The notes beneath the pieces were generated by a model that made no database searches, had not been told where the DNA came from, and was given only the letters and a program-made list of their open reading frames with translations. DNA of 39,220 nucleotides, taken from positions 688,165-727,384 of the forward strand of contig NZ_LN831198.1 in NCBI RefSeq assembly GCF_001368795.1. The letters are read 5' to 3'. The stretch is from Paenibacillus ihuae. Its GTDB lineage: Bacteria > Bacillota > Bacilli > Paenibacillales > Paenibacillaceae. The position numbers were made by a program, and so were the translations under genes. Of the stretch, positions 8,974-17,322 are shown in pieces. Positions within the stretch are counted from its first letter, which is position 1. Every line of letters begins with the position of its first letter.

Positions 8974-10065
8974 ATGGGGAGATGGAAAATCGGCAGCTTT
9001 ACTGCCGCACTAGGCTGCATCGCAGTGGGAGTAATTATAGTTCTGGCCCAGATGGATGTGGTTTCATACGACATTTTGGGTTATCTGTGGCCGGCACTGC
9101 TTATTCTGTTCGGTATGGAAATGCTGATCCGGCTGTTCTTCCGTTCGGATGTGAAGACCCGTGTGAGCGGATGGGCCATCGTCCTGATTATCGTCCTGGT
9201 GGTTGCAAGCGGGGGACAGACCGTACTGGCAGGCGGAACACTGGGCGGAATCTTTGGCAAAACACAATTGACGCCGCTTAGCGGAACTGTGGAAGTGAAG
9301 CCGGAGATTAAACAGGTAAAGATTGATTTGCCAAGCGGAAAAGTGAAGATACAGGGAGTAGAAGGAGCTACCCTCAATTACGAGGGCAAGCTCGAATTGC
9401 CGGGCAGCTCGGAAAGCGAAGCGGCAAGTGCAATGGAGAAGAAATGGAAGGTGTCAACAGAAGGCGACACGCTGATTCTGAAGCTGGACCTGGAAACGAA
9501 TTGGCTATCAGGTATTCATTTTGGGATCTACACCAAAGAGCCGTATTTTAACGTCAGTCTTCCGCAGAATCTGGCCGTGGAAGTTGAGACCAGCGACGGA
9601 TCCATTGAAGCGGGCAGCCTGCAGGCAGGGATCGAAGTGGATACCAGCAACGGAACCCTCGATATCCACGATATCGCCGGAGGAGTAGATGCCCATACCA
9701 GCAATGGAACCATTAGTGCACAGAATGTGCAGGGGGAAACCGAGCTTGTAAGCTCTAATGGTGCAATAACACTTACCAATATTGACGGTTCATTATCGGC
9801 GAAGAGCAGCAATGGCAAGATCAGCATTAATTCTGCTATTACAGGCGACTGGGATTTCTCCTCCAGCAACGGTAAAGTCACAGTCAATCTGCCGGCAGCA
9901 ACGGATGCCAAAATTAAGGCGGATACGAGCAACGGGTCACTGAAGGGCAATGTAGCCTGGGAACGTGATGGGGATAACAATGGGACCGCTGTGCTTGGAA
10001 ATGGCACTCATGAGGTAAAGTTATCAACCAGCAACGGATCGATAACAGTCGATACAGCCGAATAA
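8974..10065 (+). CDS. LiaF-like membrane anchor with DUF4097 beta-repeat domain
   Basis: This 363-residue protein has about three N-terminal membrane helices (about 9-26, 37-55, 67-85), resembling LiaI/LiaF-type anchors. A long extracytoplasmic part from about residue 105 is of the DUF4097 (putative adhesin, beta-helix-like) type. It contains eight copies of a (T/S)S(N/D)G(S/T/A/K)(I/L/V) turn, for example SNGTL, SNGTI, SNGAI, SNGKI, spaced about 16-35 residues apart. Such proteins commonly accompany ECF or Lia-type envelope stress systems. This is the last gene of the sigma operon, 20 nt after its neighbour, and an intrinsic terminator follows. Its precise role is unknown. Confidence 0.8.
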   Translation: MGRWKIGSFTAALGCIAVGVIIVLAQMDVVSYDILGYLWPALLILFGMEMLIRLFFRSDVKTRVSGWAIVLIIVLVVASGGQTVLAGGTLGGIFGKTQLTPLSGTVEVKPEIKQVKIDLPSGKVKIQGVEGATLNYEGKLELPGSSESEAASAMEKKWKVSTEGDTLILKLDLETNWLSGIHFGIYTKEPYFNVSLPQNLAVEVETSDGSIEAGSLQAGIEVDTSNGTLDIHDIAGGVDAHTSNGTISAQNVQGETELVSSNGAITLTNIDGSLSAKSSNGKISINSAITGDWDFSSSNGKVTVNLPAATDAKIKADTSNGSLKGNVAWERDGDNNGTAVLGNGTHEVKLSTSNGSITVDTAE

Positions 10066-10073
10066 CAAAAACC

Positions 10074-10119
10074 AGGAGCACTCCACCCGCAGGAATTATA
10101 GGGGGAATGCTCCTTTTTT
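10074..10119. terminator. Intrinsic terminator, probably bidirectional
   Basis: AGGAGCACTCC pairs with GGAATGCTCCT (one mismatch), followed by TTTTTT. A run of As on the other side would act as a T-run for the convergent aldo/keto reductase gene. Confidence 0.8.
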
Positions 10120-10166
10120 GTAGTCAATGAATGTTAGATCATGCCAGATTACTTTGTCTGTACTGC

Positions 10167-11147
10167 TTACCAGGCATAAGCATTCGGAGCGGCTCCGCCC
10201 GGACCCGGGAAGATTTCATCCAGACGTTTCAGTACGCTTTCATCCAGTACAACCTCAAGACAGCGCAGCGCGCTTTCCAGCTGCTCCAGTGTGCGCGGTC
10301 CGATAATTGGTGCTGTTACCGCCGGATTAGCGAGTAGCCAGGCAAGAGCGATGTTATCCTGCGGTTCGCCAAGATCGCGGCTTAAATCCGCAAATTGCTC
10401 CAGCTGCTGTTTATATTGCTCTACACGCTCCGGATTACCACCGCTGCGGCTGCCCTCAATTTTCTTAAGTGCATTGCGGCCGAGCAGTCCACCGTCAAGC
10501 GGGCTCCAGGGAATAATGCCAAGACCGAGGTTCTGCGACGCTGGCAGCACTTCTAATTCAGGCAGACGGCAAGTCAGGCTGTACTTATGCTGCTCCGATA
10601 CCAGCCCCAGGAACCCGCGTGCTTTTGCCTCCTGCTGGGCTACAGCAATATCCCATCCGGCAAAATTGCTTGAACCAACATAACCGATCTTACCTTGGTT
10701 TACGGCAAGCTCAAAGGCACCCCACAGCTCGTCCCATGATACTGTACGGTCCACATGGTGCATCTGGTACAGCTCAATGTGATCCGTCTGCAGACGTTGC
10801 AGAGATCCTTCCAGATGGCGGCGGATAATGTAAGAGGAGAGACCGCTCTCATCATTGGGTCCGTCAAGCTTATCACTCATGGCACCATAGACTTTGGTGG
10901 CCAGCACGACCTTTTCCCGCCGTCCTCCGCCAAGCTTGAACCAGCGGCCGATAATCGTCTCTGTGAGCCCGGAGTTTTCGCCCCATCCGTAAATGTTAGC
11001 GGTATCAAAAAAGTTGACCCCGGCATCCAGCGCGGCGTCCATAATACGGAAAGCTTCCTTCTCGTCCGTAAGCGGGCCGAAATTCATCGTGCCCAGACAG
11101 AGGCGGCTAACCTTAAGCCCTGACTTACCCAGCTTTGAATACTGCAC
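10167..11147 (-). CDS. Aldo/keto reductase
   Basis: This 326-residue NADPH-dependent (beta/alpha)8-barrel oxidoreductase has the catalytic tetrad Asp48 and Tyr53 (FFDTANIYG), Lys85 (LATKVYG) and His130 (ELYQMHHVD). The cofactor motif is near the C-terminus (APIIGPRTLEQL). It starts with GTG at 11147 behind AAGGGAG. The substrate is unknown; relatives reduce aldehydes and ketones. It is transcribed alone and diverges from leuB. A sigma-A-like promoter lies 39-66 bp upstream. Confidence 0.9.
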   Translation of the reverse strand: MQYSKLGKSGLKVSRLCLGTMNFGPLTDEKEAFRIMDAALDAGVNFFDTANIYGWGENSGLTETIIGRWFKLGGGRREKVVLATKVYGAMSDKLDGPNDESGLSSYIIRRHLEGSLQRLQTDHIELYQMHHVDRTVSWDELWGAFELAVNQGKIGYVGSSNFAGWDIAVAQQEAKARGFLGLVSEQHKYSLTCRLPELEVLPASQNLGLGIIPWSPLDGGLLGRNALKKIEGSRSGGNPERVEQYKQQLEQFADLSRDLGEPQDNIALAWLLANPAVTAPIIGPRTLEQLESALRCLEVVLDESVLKRLDEIFPGPGGAAPNAYAW

Positions 11148-11185
11148 TTCACCATCACTCCCTTACGATATTGAGTAGCGTCCAA

Positions 11186-11213
11186 AGATTAACAACAACA
11201 TACTAATTGTAAA
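11186..11213 (-). promoter_or_regulatory. Candidate sigma-A promoter of the aldo/keto reductase
   Basis: Read on the minus strand, -35 TTTACA (11213-11208), a 16-bp spacer and -10 TAATCT (11191-11186). Confidence 0.5.
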
Positions 11214-11289
11214 CAACTTAAGAAATAAGAGCAAATTCCGGCACGGTGTATGTAACGGTCCGCGGCTTATGGAGAATTGATGTTATCCT

Positions 11290-11304
11290 ATAGGCAATAC
11301 CTAT
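11290..11304. promoter_or_regulatory. Inverted repeat ATAGG-N5-CCTAT, LysR-type operator candidate
   Basis: A perfect 5-5-5 inverted repeat fits the T-N11-A form bound by LysR-type regulators. It overlaps a CCTATAGG palindrome at 11287-11294. It lies in the 262-bp divergent region between the aldo/keto reductase gene and leuB. No LysR gene is in the window, and I see no convincing -35/-10 for leuB. Confidence 0.35.
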
Positions 11305-11409
11305 CACTTTCATAGAATCTATATCTTTGTCCTTTGGCTCCCGTTATGATACAACAATAGACAGAAGAACTATGTCTGCGTGCAGCAGAACATCTAAGGA
11401 GTGACGGAA

Positions 11410-12492
11410 ATGAGCGAGGTTAAAAAAATCGCCGTAATCGCCGGGGACGGAATCGGACCTGAAGTTGTGGCTGAAGCGGAAAAAGTATTGAAAAAGGCAG
11501 AGGAGCTGTTCGGCTACACCTTTGAAACCGAGCATGCCCTGTTTGGCGGGATTGCCATTGATGAGCGGGGAACTCCGCTGCCGGAAGATACGCTGGAAAT
11601 TTGCCGCAGTGCGGATGCTGTACTGCTGGGAGCAGTCGGCGGACCGAAATGGGACAACAACCCGAAGGAGCTGCGTCCGGAAACCGGCCTTCTGGGTATC
11701 CGTAAAGCGCTGGGCTTGTTCTCCAATCTGCGTCCGGCAGTAGTATTCGATTGCCTGAAGGATGCTTCTACCTTGAAACCGGAAGTACTGGAAGGTACGG
11801 ACCTGATGGTTGTCCGTGAGCTGACCGGGGGCATCTACTTCGGCGAGAAGCTACGCCGTCAGGGTGAGTACGGTGAAGAAGCTGTTGATACCTGTGTGTA
11901 CAATGTTACGGAAGTGGAGCGCATCGTGCGCCAGGCTTTTGAGATTGCCGGTAAACGCCGCAATAAGCTGGCTAGCGTAGACAAAGCGAATGTACTGGAG
12001 ACTTCCCGACTGTGGCGTGAAGTAGTCAACAGAATCGCTCCGGAATATCCGCAGGTGGAGCTGGAGCATGTGCTGGTTGACAACTGTGCGATGCAACTGC
12101 TGCGCCGTCCGTCGAGCTTCGATGTCATTGTGACTGAGAACATGTTCGGAGACATCCTGAGCGACGAGGCTGCAATGCTGACCGGCTCAATCGGCATGCT
12201 GGCTTCAGCATCACTGGGTGAAGGAAGCTACGGCTTGTATGAGCCGGTACACGGCTCAGCACCTGACATTGCCGGCCAGGGGCTGGCTAACCCGATTGCG
12301 ACTATCCTGTCGCTGGCGCTCATGTTCCGGATGACCTTTGGCTATGAGGACGCCGCTGCAGCAATCGAGGCCGCTGTAGCCGAAGTGCTGGATGCCGGAC
12401 ACCGCACCAGTGACATTGCTGTGGATAAGAGTAAAGCCATCAGCACGACTGAAATGGGCGATCTGATCGTTGCTGCAATCCGTAAAGCGTAA
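11410..12492 (+). CDS. leuB: 3-isopropylmalate dehydrogenase
   Basis: This enzyme oxidatively decarboxylates 3-isopropylmalate to 2-oxoisocaproate with NAD+, the third step of leucine synthesis, in the cytoplasm. The 360-residue protein has the N-terminal [13 protein letters not shown], the substrate motif around [11 protein letters not shown], the arginines of [22 protein letters not shown], and the dehydrogenase signature [27 protein letters not shown]. The length is normal. I choose ATG 11410, which has AAGGAG 8 nt upstream; GTG 11401 is in frame but overlaps that ribosome site. No leuA, leuC or leuD adjoins it here. Confidence 0.95.
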   Translation: MSEVKKIAVIAGDGIGPEVVAEAEKVLKKAEELFGYTFETEHALFGGIAIDERGTPLPEDTLEICRSADAVLLGAVGGPKWDNNPKELRPETGLLGIRKALGLFSNLRPAVVFDCLKDASTLKPEVLEGTDLMVVRELTGGIYFGEKLRRQGEYGEEAVDTCVYNVTEVERIVRQAFEIAGKRRNKLASVDKANVLETSRLWREVVNRIAPEYPQVELEHVLVDNCAMQLLRRPSSFDVIVTENMFGDILSDEAAMLTGSIGMLASASLGEGSYGLYEPVHGSAPDIAGQGLANPIATILSLALMFRMTFGYEDAAAAIEAAVAEVLDAGHRTSDIAVDKSKAISTTEMGDLIVAAIRKA

Positions 12493-12554
12493 ATCTACCA
12501 CTGCAGTCCTCCTTTGACGCAGAAAAACAGAAAATTTCACAAAATGTTGCTTAT

Positions 12555-12569
12555 TTATAATAATTATAA
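12555..12569. promoter_or_regulatory. Perfect PerR box (7-1-7)
   Basis: TTATAATAATTATAA matches the PerR consensus TTATAATnATTATAA at every position. It lies upstream of the peroxiredoxin gene, 20 bp above the best -35 element. Peroxide-responsive derepression of the peroxiredoxin is the expected meaning. Confidence 0.75.
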
Positions 12570-12588
12570 AAAAGTAATGAGTGTAATA

Positions 12589-12617
12589 TTGACTTTAATT
12601 TGGTGCGATGATACCAT
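12589..12617 (+). promoter_or_regulatory. Candidate sigma-A promoter of the peroxiredoxin gene
   Basis: TTGACT, 17-bp spacer, TACCAT with an upstream TG (TGaTACCAT, extended -10). The transcript would carry a leader of about 115 nt. A second possible -10 (TATAAT, 12556-12561) lies inside the PerR box. Confidence 0.55.
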
Positions 12618-12740
12618 TTGGTCTATAGCAATAAGTAAGTGACTAAACACATTTAATCAAGAAAAGCATATTGCCTCAGCTCCCTTAAGGGCTGCTAGGA
12701 GTGGTTGTTTTTCTTACATAATCAAAGGAGGATTTAAGCA

Positions 12741-13280
12741 ATGGCAGAACGTTTGGTAGGTAAACAGGCTCCGGACTTCACAATGGAAACAGTTACGGGC
12801 GACGGTAAAGATTTTGGTAAGGTAAGCTTGTCCGACTATCGCGGCAAATGGCTTGTATTCTTCTTTTATCCGCTCGACTTCACCTTTGTATGTCCTACAG
12901 AAATTACAGCACTTAGTGATGCAGCAGCTGACTTCGCGGCACTCGATACTGAGATTCTCGGCGTAAGCATTGACTCCATCCACAGCCACAAAGCATGGAT
13001 CACTACACCAAAAGACTTGAATGGCCTGGGCCCAGTGAACTTCCCGCTGGCTTCGGACATCACGAAGAAGGTTGCCAGTGATTACGGCGTTCTGATCGAA
13101 GAAGAAGGTATTGCCCTTCGCGGATTGTTCATCATCGATCCTGATGGCGAACTGAAATATGAAGTGGTGAACCATAATGATGTAGGCCGCAGCGTAGAAG
13201 AAACACTCCGTGTGCTTCAGGCTCTGCAATCAGGCGGTCTGTGCGCTATGAACTGGAAACCGGGCGACAAGAACCTGTAA
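12741..13280 (+). CDS. 2-Cys peroxiredoxin (AhpC/TSA family)
   Basis: This 179-residue cytosolic thiol peroxidase reduces H2O2 and organic hydroperoxides. The peroxidatic cysteine is Cys51 in the canonical DFTFVCPTE motif, and the C-terminal resolving cysteine is Cys168 in GGLCAMNW. Thr48 and Arg126 (IALRGLFIIDP) complete the active-site pattern. It starts at ATG 12741 behind AAAGGAGG. It is transcribed alone, with a perfect PerR box upstream and an intrinsic terminator downstream. No ahpF-like reductase adjoins it, so the electron donor is likely thioredoxin (inference). Confidence 0.93.
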   Translation: MAERLVGKQAPDFTMETVTGDGKDFGKVSLSDYRGKWLVFFFYPLDFTFVCPTEITALSDAAADFAALDTEILGVSIDSIHSHKAWITTPKDLNGLGPVNFPLASDITKKVASDYGVLIEEEGIALRGLFIIDPDGELKYEVVNHNDVGRSVEETLRVLQALQSGGLCAMNWKPGDKNL

Positions 13281-13307
13281 GGGCTGTCTGCTCTTTGAGA
13301 GAATGAT

Positions 13308-13350
13308 AAAAACCTCCTTGCGGGAAGATTTCCCGGCGAGGGGGTTTTTT
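13308..13350 (+). terminator. Intrinsic terminator of the peroxiredoxin gene
   Basis: Stem AAAAACCTCC...GGGAA paired with TTCCC...GGGGGTTTTTT, ending in six Ts. Confidence 0.85.
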
Positions 13351-13498
13351 GCAACAAAACACCAGTTTCTGGTAGTGATGTCGTTTAAAAATAGGCGGAG
13401 CGGTTAATATATAGCCTAAAAGGAGAGGAATCTCCGGCAGGTTATTGTAATACAATAATACGAAATCAATGGAACATACCCAAGGAGGGTGAACAAAA

Positions 13499-13906
13499 AT
13501 GAGCTTTTGCTGTGGAGCGAGTATGGTCGGAACGAAGGGAACCCTTAAACATTATCGCACGCAAGTCCATAATGTTCCCCTGCTTTTTTGCCCGGTCTGT
13601 CACCGGGTAGAGGTACATTACAAAGTCGAGAACGAGTATGAGATTCTGGCAGAATATGCTCATGGCGATGGAGTTAGCGACGTTGATTTTCAGGATTATG
13701 TAATGGAAGACGAAGAGGCAATCTTCGAGAATGTTATTAATATGGAGAGCGAAGATCCGCTGGCGATTGTTCGCAGTCAGATTGATATGGCTCTTGACCT
13801 GCTGGGCGTAGCCAAGCAGATTGGGGACAGCAAATGGGAGCGCGAGCTTAAGAAGCGCCTGGCTGTAATGAGTCAACGGCGCCATCGCCTCCAGCAAAAA
13901 GCATAA
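13499..13906 (+). CDS. YgiT-type zinc-finger-like protein of unknown function
   Basis: This 135-residue protein starts at ATG 13499 behind AAGGAGGG. The N-terminal 40 residues carry Cys4-Cys5 and Cys31-x2-Cys34 (VPLLFCPVCHRVEV), resembling the YgiT/MqsA-type zinc-binding fold. The middle is very acidic (DVDFQDYVMEDEEAIFENVINMESEDP), and the C-terminus is basic and helical (WERELKKRLAVMSQRRHRLQQKA). No toxin gene lies beside it and it lacks the helix-turn-helix half of MqsA, so an antitoxin role is not supported. It is transcribed alone and has a terminator. Confidence 0.65.
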   Translation: MSFCCGASMVGTKGTLKHYRTQVHNVPLLFCPVCHRVEVHYKVENEYEILAEYAHGDGVSDVDFQDYVMEDEEAIFENVINMESEDPLAIVRSQIDMALDLLGVAKQIGDSKWERELKKRLAVMSQRRHRLQQKA

Positions 13907-13951
13907 GGTCATTATTTAATGCAAAATAAGTTCCGGATATAGTCTGTTACC

Positions 13952-13984
13952 AAAGCCTTCGCTGCTGCTGCGAAGGCTTTTTTT
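13952..13984 (+). terminator. Intrinsic terminator
   Basis: A perfect 11-bp stem AAAGCCTTCGC / GCGAAGGCTTT with a 7-nt loop and seven Ts. Confidence 0.9.
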
Positions 13985-14106
13985 GACATATCAGACAATG
14001 AGGATTTTGCGGGGACATGCAACCTGGAGCAGCGCTATAGGCGGCTTCTTGTAGTAGGAATAATATTTACTATGCCTTAAGAATCATTTTAGCAAGTTTT
14101 TTGTCA

Positions 14107-14216
14107 TTCGACAGTTTCTCTGATTGCGTTGTCTTCTTCTCTTGGATATGATTGGAATATAGTTGAAACGGTTGGATAATATAATACGATTTCCGAATGT
14201 TCTGGCGGCTTCGTCA
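14107..14216 (+). promoter_or_regulatory. Candidate promoter with two Spo0A-box-like sites
   Basis: The 307 bp ahead of the PAS kinase hold a sigma-A-like TTGGAA-N17-GATAAT (14152-14180). Two Spo0A-box matches on the reverse strand flank it: TGTCGAA (14113-14107) and TGACGAA (14216-14210). A 7-bp box is expected several times by chance in a window this size. The remainder, 13985-14106, shows nothing I recognise. Confidence 0.3.
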
Positions 14217-14291
14217 TATACTCATTTACATAGTAATTTGATGTCGCTTAAGCGTCTACGCCAAATGCAGTAAAAGGGGGAACTTCGTATC

Positions 14292-15395
14292 GTGATAAGC
14301 CAATATCAGGAAAGCTTGCTTTTGCCGGCAAGAATGTTTCAATCCGTATCAATGAACACCACATATGAGGATGTGCTAGAGCACATTGAGAGTGGGATTA
14401 TGCTTTTTGATGAAGAAGGGGTTCTGGTTTTTGTAAACAAACAGATGTATGCTTTCCTTGAATTACCTCGTCATTCACTCCTGGGCTGCACTATAACTCA
14501 TCTGTTGGCGAATATTCAGTTAAGCCGTTTAAAAAGAAAGCAGGTGCTGCGAGCTTACCGGGAAATGGTGAGAAAAAACAAACCTAATTATGAATTTATA
14601 GATGAATATGGCCGTTATTGGCGTGCTACCCTGCGCTCAGGCGAGCAAATGAAGGGAAGCTATTTGTTTATCCTTAAAGAGATTTCCGATTATAAGCTGA
14701 TTGAGCAGACCGCTTATCAGAATGATAGCCTGGCCATGCTGGGCAAATTATCCGCTTCAATCGCCCATGAGATTCGTAATCCTCTGACAGCCATTCGCGG
14801 ATTTATCCAATTACTGCATCCGCATCTGCATCAGCTGGGTAAAGAGGAATACGCCAAGATCATTCTGGCCGAGATTGACCGGGCTAATGACATTATTCAC
14901 GAATTTCTGACGTCATCCAAACCTTCTGTTCCCCAAGTCAGCATGATTCCTGTGTCGGCATTACTGAAAGAGGTTGTATTGCTTACGGAGAGTGAAGCCT
15001 TAATGAAGGGCTGCCAAATTATTCTCCATCCGCTTCAAGGCGATATGATCATTTCAGGTGATGCCAAGCAAATGAAACAGGTAGTGCTGAATATGATAAG
15101 AAATTCAATGGAAGCGATTACAGAGCGCACGGATGATTATATAGGTAAGATTGAGGTTGGGGCCCGCAGAGAAGGTGCAGAGGTCCGCATCTTTATCTCT
15201 GATAACGGAAAAGGGATGGATCTCTGTACACTCGACAGATTGTTTAATCCATTCTTTACCACGAAGGAAAACGGGACGGGGCTCGGGCTGTCCGTCAGTG
15301 ACCGGATTATCAAGAATCATGGGGGCTGCATTTCTGTCAGCAGCAGAGTTAACGAAGGGACCCGTTTTGTCATTTCCCTGCCGCTCATTCAATAA
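14292..15395 (+). CDS. PAS-domain sensor histidine kinase of the sporulation (Kin) type
   Basis: This 367-residue kinase has no membrane helices. The PAS domain is at about 22-135 (YEDVLEHIESGIMLFDEEGVLVFVNKQM). The HisKA domain has H-box ASIAHEIRNPLTAIRGFIQLL with His159, typical of kinases feeding Spo0F in Bacillus and Paenibacillus. The HATPase has N-box VVLNMIRNSMEAI and G-boxes SDNGKGM, FFTTKENGTGLGLSVS. It starts with GTG at 14292 behind AAAGGGGG with a somewhat long spacer. No response regulator adjoins it, as expected for an orphan phosphorelay kinase. The link to sporulation is inferred from H-box similarity. Confidence 0.85.
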   Translation: MISQYQESLLLPARMFQSVSMNTTYEDVLEHIESGIMLFDEEGVLVFVNKQMYAFLELPRHSLLGCTITHLLANIQLSRLKRKQVLRAYREMVRKNKPNYEFIDEYGRYWRATLRSGEQMKGSYLFILKEISDYKLIEQTAYQNDSLAMLGKLSASIAHEIRNPLTAIRGFIQLLHPHLHQLGKEEYAKIILAEIDRANDIIHEFLTSSKPSVPQVSMIPVSALLKEVVLLTESEALMKGCQIILHPLQGDMIISGDAKQMKQVVLNMIRNSMEAITERTDDYIGKIEVGARREGAEVRIFISDNGKGMDLCTLDRLFNPFFTTKENGTGLGLSVSDRIIKNHGGCISVSSRVNEGTRFVISLPLIQ

Positions 15396-15449
15396 CGGGA
15401 TCTGCAAGCTGATTTTTCAGAACCCATGCGTTATAATAAGAAATGCTAA

Positions 15450-15495
15450 AAGGCTGATTCCTGTGATGCACGGCTTAGTGCGGGAAGTCAGCCTT
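15450..15495 (+). terminator. Weak hairpin after the PAS kinase
   Basis: AAGGCTGATTCC pairs with GGAA-TCAGCCTT (one bulge), but the following sequence has only a scattered T-run. It may be a weak terminator or a processing structure between the kinase gene and pepA. Confidence 0.4.
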
Positions 15496-15549
15496 ATCTG
15501 CGTTTTCATGGGGGATATGGTTATAGGAAGAACGGCTGGAGGGAAATAT

Positions 15550-17079
15550 ATGCTCATTGAATGGAACAGCGGCGGTTCATCTGCTGCCATAACTAGCGAT
15601 GCCTTATGTGTTATTGTGTCCGAAGCCGAGTTGGAGCACGGCAGTCTTCCGGTAGAGTGGAAGGCAAGAATTGAGCCGCTGGCCAAGGCCGGACTTTTTA
15701 CGGGGAAACTAAATCAGACGTATATATTGACAGCCGGAGATTTACCTAATCATTCTGTTGTCATTTTGGCAGGAAGCGGGAAGGGGATTCCGGAAGCTGA
15801 AGAAATGCGTGTGCTGGCTGCTCAGGTTTCCCGCGCTGCAATTCGGCAAAAGGTCTCTGTGCTGGTTATTCAAATACCTGAGGTGCTCATGTCTCATGGG
15901 GCTGGAATGGCTCAGACGCTCACAGAAGGACTGGTGCTTGGTAGTTACCGCAGGAAGCATTACAAGCAGGAACAGCCTCTTTATGGAGGGCTCACCTCTG
16001 TAGTGTTTCATATGGAGCAGCAGACCGGGGAAGCTGTCAACAATAGCTGGAATCAGGGGATACAGCGGGGATTGGCCTTTGCTGAAGCGACGAATCTGGC
16101 GCGTGATTTAACGAACCTTCCCGGCAATTTGCTGACACCATCCACTCTGGCGGCAGCAGCCATTGAAGTGGCTGAGCGTCACGGCCTTCCGGCTGAAGTG
16201 CTGGATGAACGTGAAATTGAACAAAAAGGTATGGGCGGTTTGCTTGCTGTCGGGAAGGGCAGTGTGCATCCGCCGCGGATGATAGCTATTCGTTACCAGG
16301 GAACCGGTGACTGGGAGAATGTAGTAGGGATTGTCGGCAAAGGCATTACCTTTGACACAGGAGGGATTTCACTGAAAAGAGCGCCAGGGATGGAAGATAT
16401 GATCAGTGACATGGGCGGGGCGGCAGCTGTACTGGGAGTCATTGATGCACTGGGCAGATTGCGGCCGCGGATCAATGTGGTTATGGTCATCCCTGCTGCA
16501 GAAAATATGCCCTCAGCTGCTGCCTTTAAGCCAGGGGATGTAATAACATCTCTTAGCGGAAGAACGGTTGAGGTGCTTAATACCGATGCGGAGGGCAGAA
16601 TAGTACTCGGGGATGCATTGACCTATGCCATGGAATGGGGGGCAGAACGCATCATTGATGTAGCCACGCTTACTGGTGCGGTGCTGTCGATTCTGGGGGA
16701 TATTGCTACCGGTGCTGTCACTAATGACGAGCCGTTTTTACAGGAGCTGCTGGCTGCCTCCAGATTGTCAGGGGAGAAAATCTGGCCGCTGCCGGTGTAT
16801 CCTGAGTTTCGCGAGATGCTGAGAAGTGAAGTGGCGGATATCCGCAACGCAGCCGGAAGATTCGGAGGTGCCACAACGGCGGGGTTATTTATCGGTGAGT
16901 TTGCTGAAGGGCGGCCGTGGATACACCTGGATATCGCCGGAACGGCCTTTCTCTCCAAAGAGCGGGGCGTGAACGCTAAAGGGGCAACAGGAGTTATGGT
17001 GCGCACGCTGCTGGAATATTTACTGAATCCTTCTAACGGGACAGGATCAGAACATGCTGCCGCTTCAACCGGAAACTAA
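15550..17079 (+). CDS. pepA: Leucyl aminopeptidase (M17), cytosol aminopeptidase
   Basis: This 509-residue dizinc (or Mn) exopeptidase removes N-terminal residues from peptides in the cytoplasm, usually as a hexamer. Metal ligands and catalytic residues are all present: Lys264, Asp269 (GKGITFDTGG), Lys276, Asp287 (MISDMGG), Asp346, Glu348 and Arg350 in the M17 signature NTDAEGRI. Each is offset by six from E. coli PepA. The frame is open back into the kinase gene, but GGAGGG lies 7 nt before ATG 15550, and this start gives the usual family length. It is followed by an intrinsic terminator. Confidence 0.93.
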   Translation: MLIEWNSGGSSAAITSDALCVIVSEAELEHGSLPVEWKARIEPLAKAGLFTGKLNQTYILTAGDLPNHSVVILAGSGKGIPEAEEMRVLAAQVSRAAIRQKVSVLVIQIPEVLMSHGAGMAQTLTEGLVLGSYRRKHYKQEQPLYGGLTSVVFHMEQQTGEAVNNSWNQGIQRGLAFAEATNLARDLTNLPGNLLTPSTLAAAAIEVAERHGLPAEVLDEREIEQKGMGGLLAVGKGSVHPPRMIAIRYQGTGDWENVVGIVGKGITFDTGGISLKRAPGMEDMISDMGGAAAVLGVIDALGRLRPRINVVMVIPAAENMPSAAAFKPGDVITSLSGRTVEVLNTDAEGRIVLGDALTYAMEWGAERIIDVATLTGAVLSILGDIATGAVTNDEPFLQELLAASRLSGEKIWPLPVYPEFREMLRSEVADIRNAAGRFGGATTAGLFIGEFAEGRPWIHLDIAGTAFLSKERGVNAKGATGVMVRTLLEYLLNPSNGTGSEHAAASTGN

Positions 17080-17093
17080 GATGATATCAGACG

Positions 17094-17137
17094 AAAAGCC
17101 GCAAGGCTCCAAGTTTTCTGGAGCTTTACGGCTTTTT
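17094..17137 (+). terminator. Intrinsic terminator of pepA
   Basis: A long imperfect stem (AAAAGCCG ... GGCTCCA / TGGAGC ... CGGCTTTTT) ending in five Ts. Confidence 0.85.
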
Positions 17138-17184
17138 GTAATCAAAGTGAAATCATTAAGGTATGAAGGTCTGATTTAGAGTGT

Positions 17185-17322
17185 TCAGCTGTTCCGTTTA
17201 GCCCGCACTTGTGAGGTGAAGGATTGGATACCCTCCATAATCTTATCGCGTGCGTTTTTGTTTTTTAGCAAATAAGCGGCTCCCAATGCTGCGGTAGTAA
17301 ATAACGTTTTTTTAGTATTCAT
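17185..17322 (-). CDS. Small 45-residue protein of unknown function
   Basis: ATG 17322 has a very good ribosome site (AAGGAGG, 7 nt spacer) and runs to TGA at 17185. The product has a short hydrophobic N-terminal half (LFTTAALGAAYLLKNK) and a basic, helical C-terminal half (ARDKIMEGIQSFTSQVRAKRNS), so it may sit on or in the membrane. It lies 111 bp after the FeoB-associated gene on the same strand, and could be cotranscribed with feoAB or have its own promoter. I do not recognise a family. Confidence 0.6.
   Translation of the reverse strand: MNTKKTLFTTAALGAAYLLKNKNARDKIMEGIQSFTSQVRAKRNS

Noticed and set aside
13499..13906. Antitoxin of an MqsRA-type pair
   Set aside because: No toxin gene adjoins it, and the helix-turn-helix half of MqsA is absent.
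15151..15549. In-frame extension of pepA back into the kinase gene
   Set aside because: It overlaps the kinase coding region, has no ribosome site and makes the peptidase too long; ATG 15550 fits family length.
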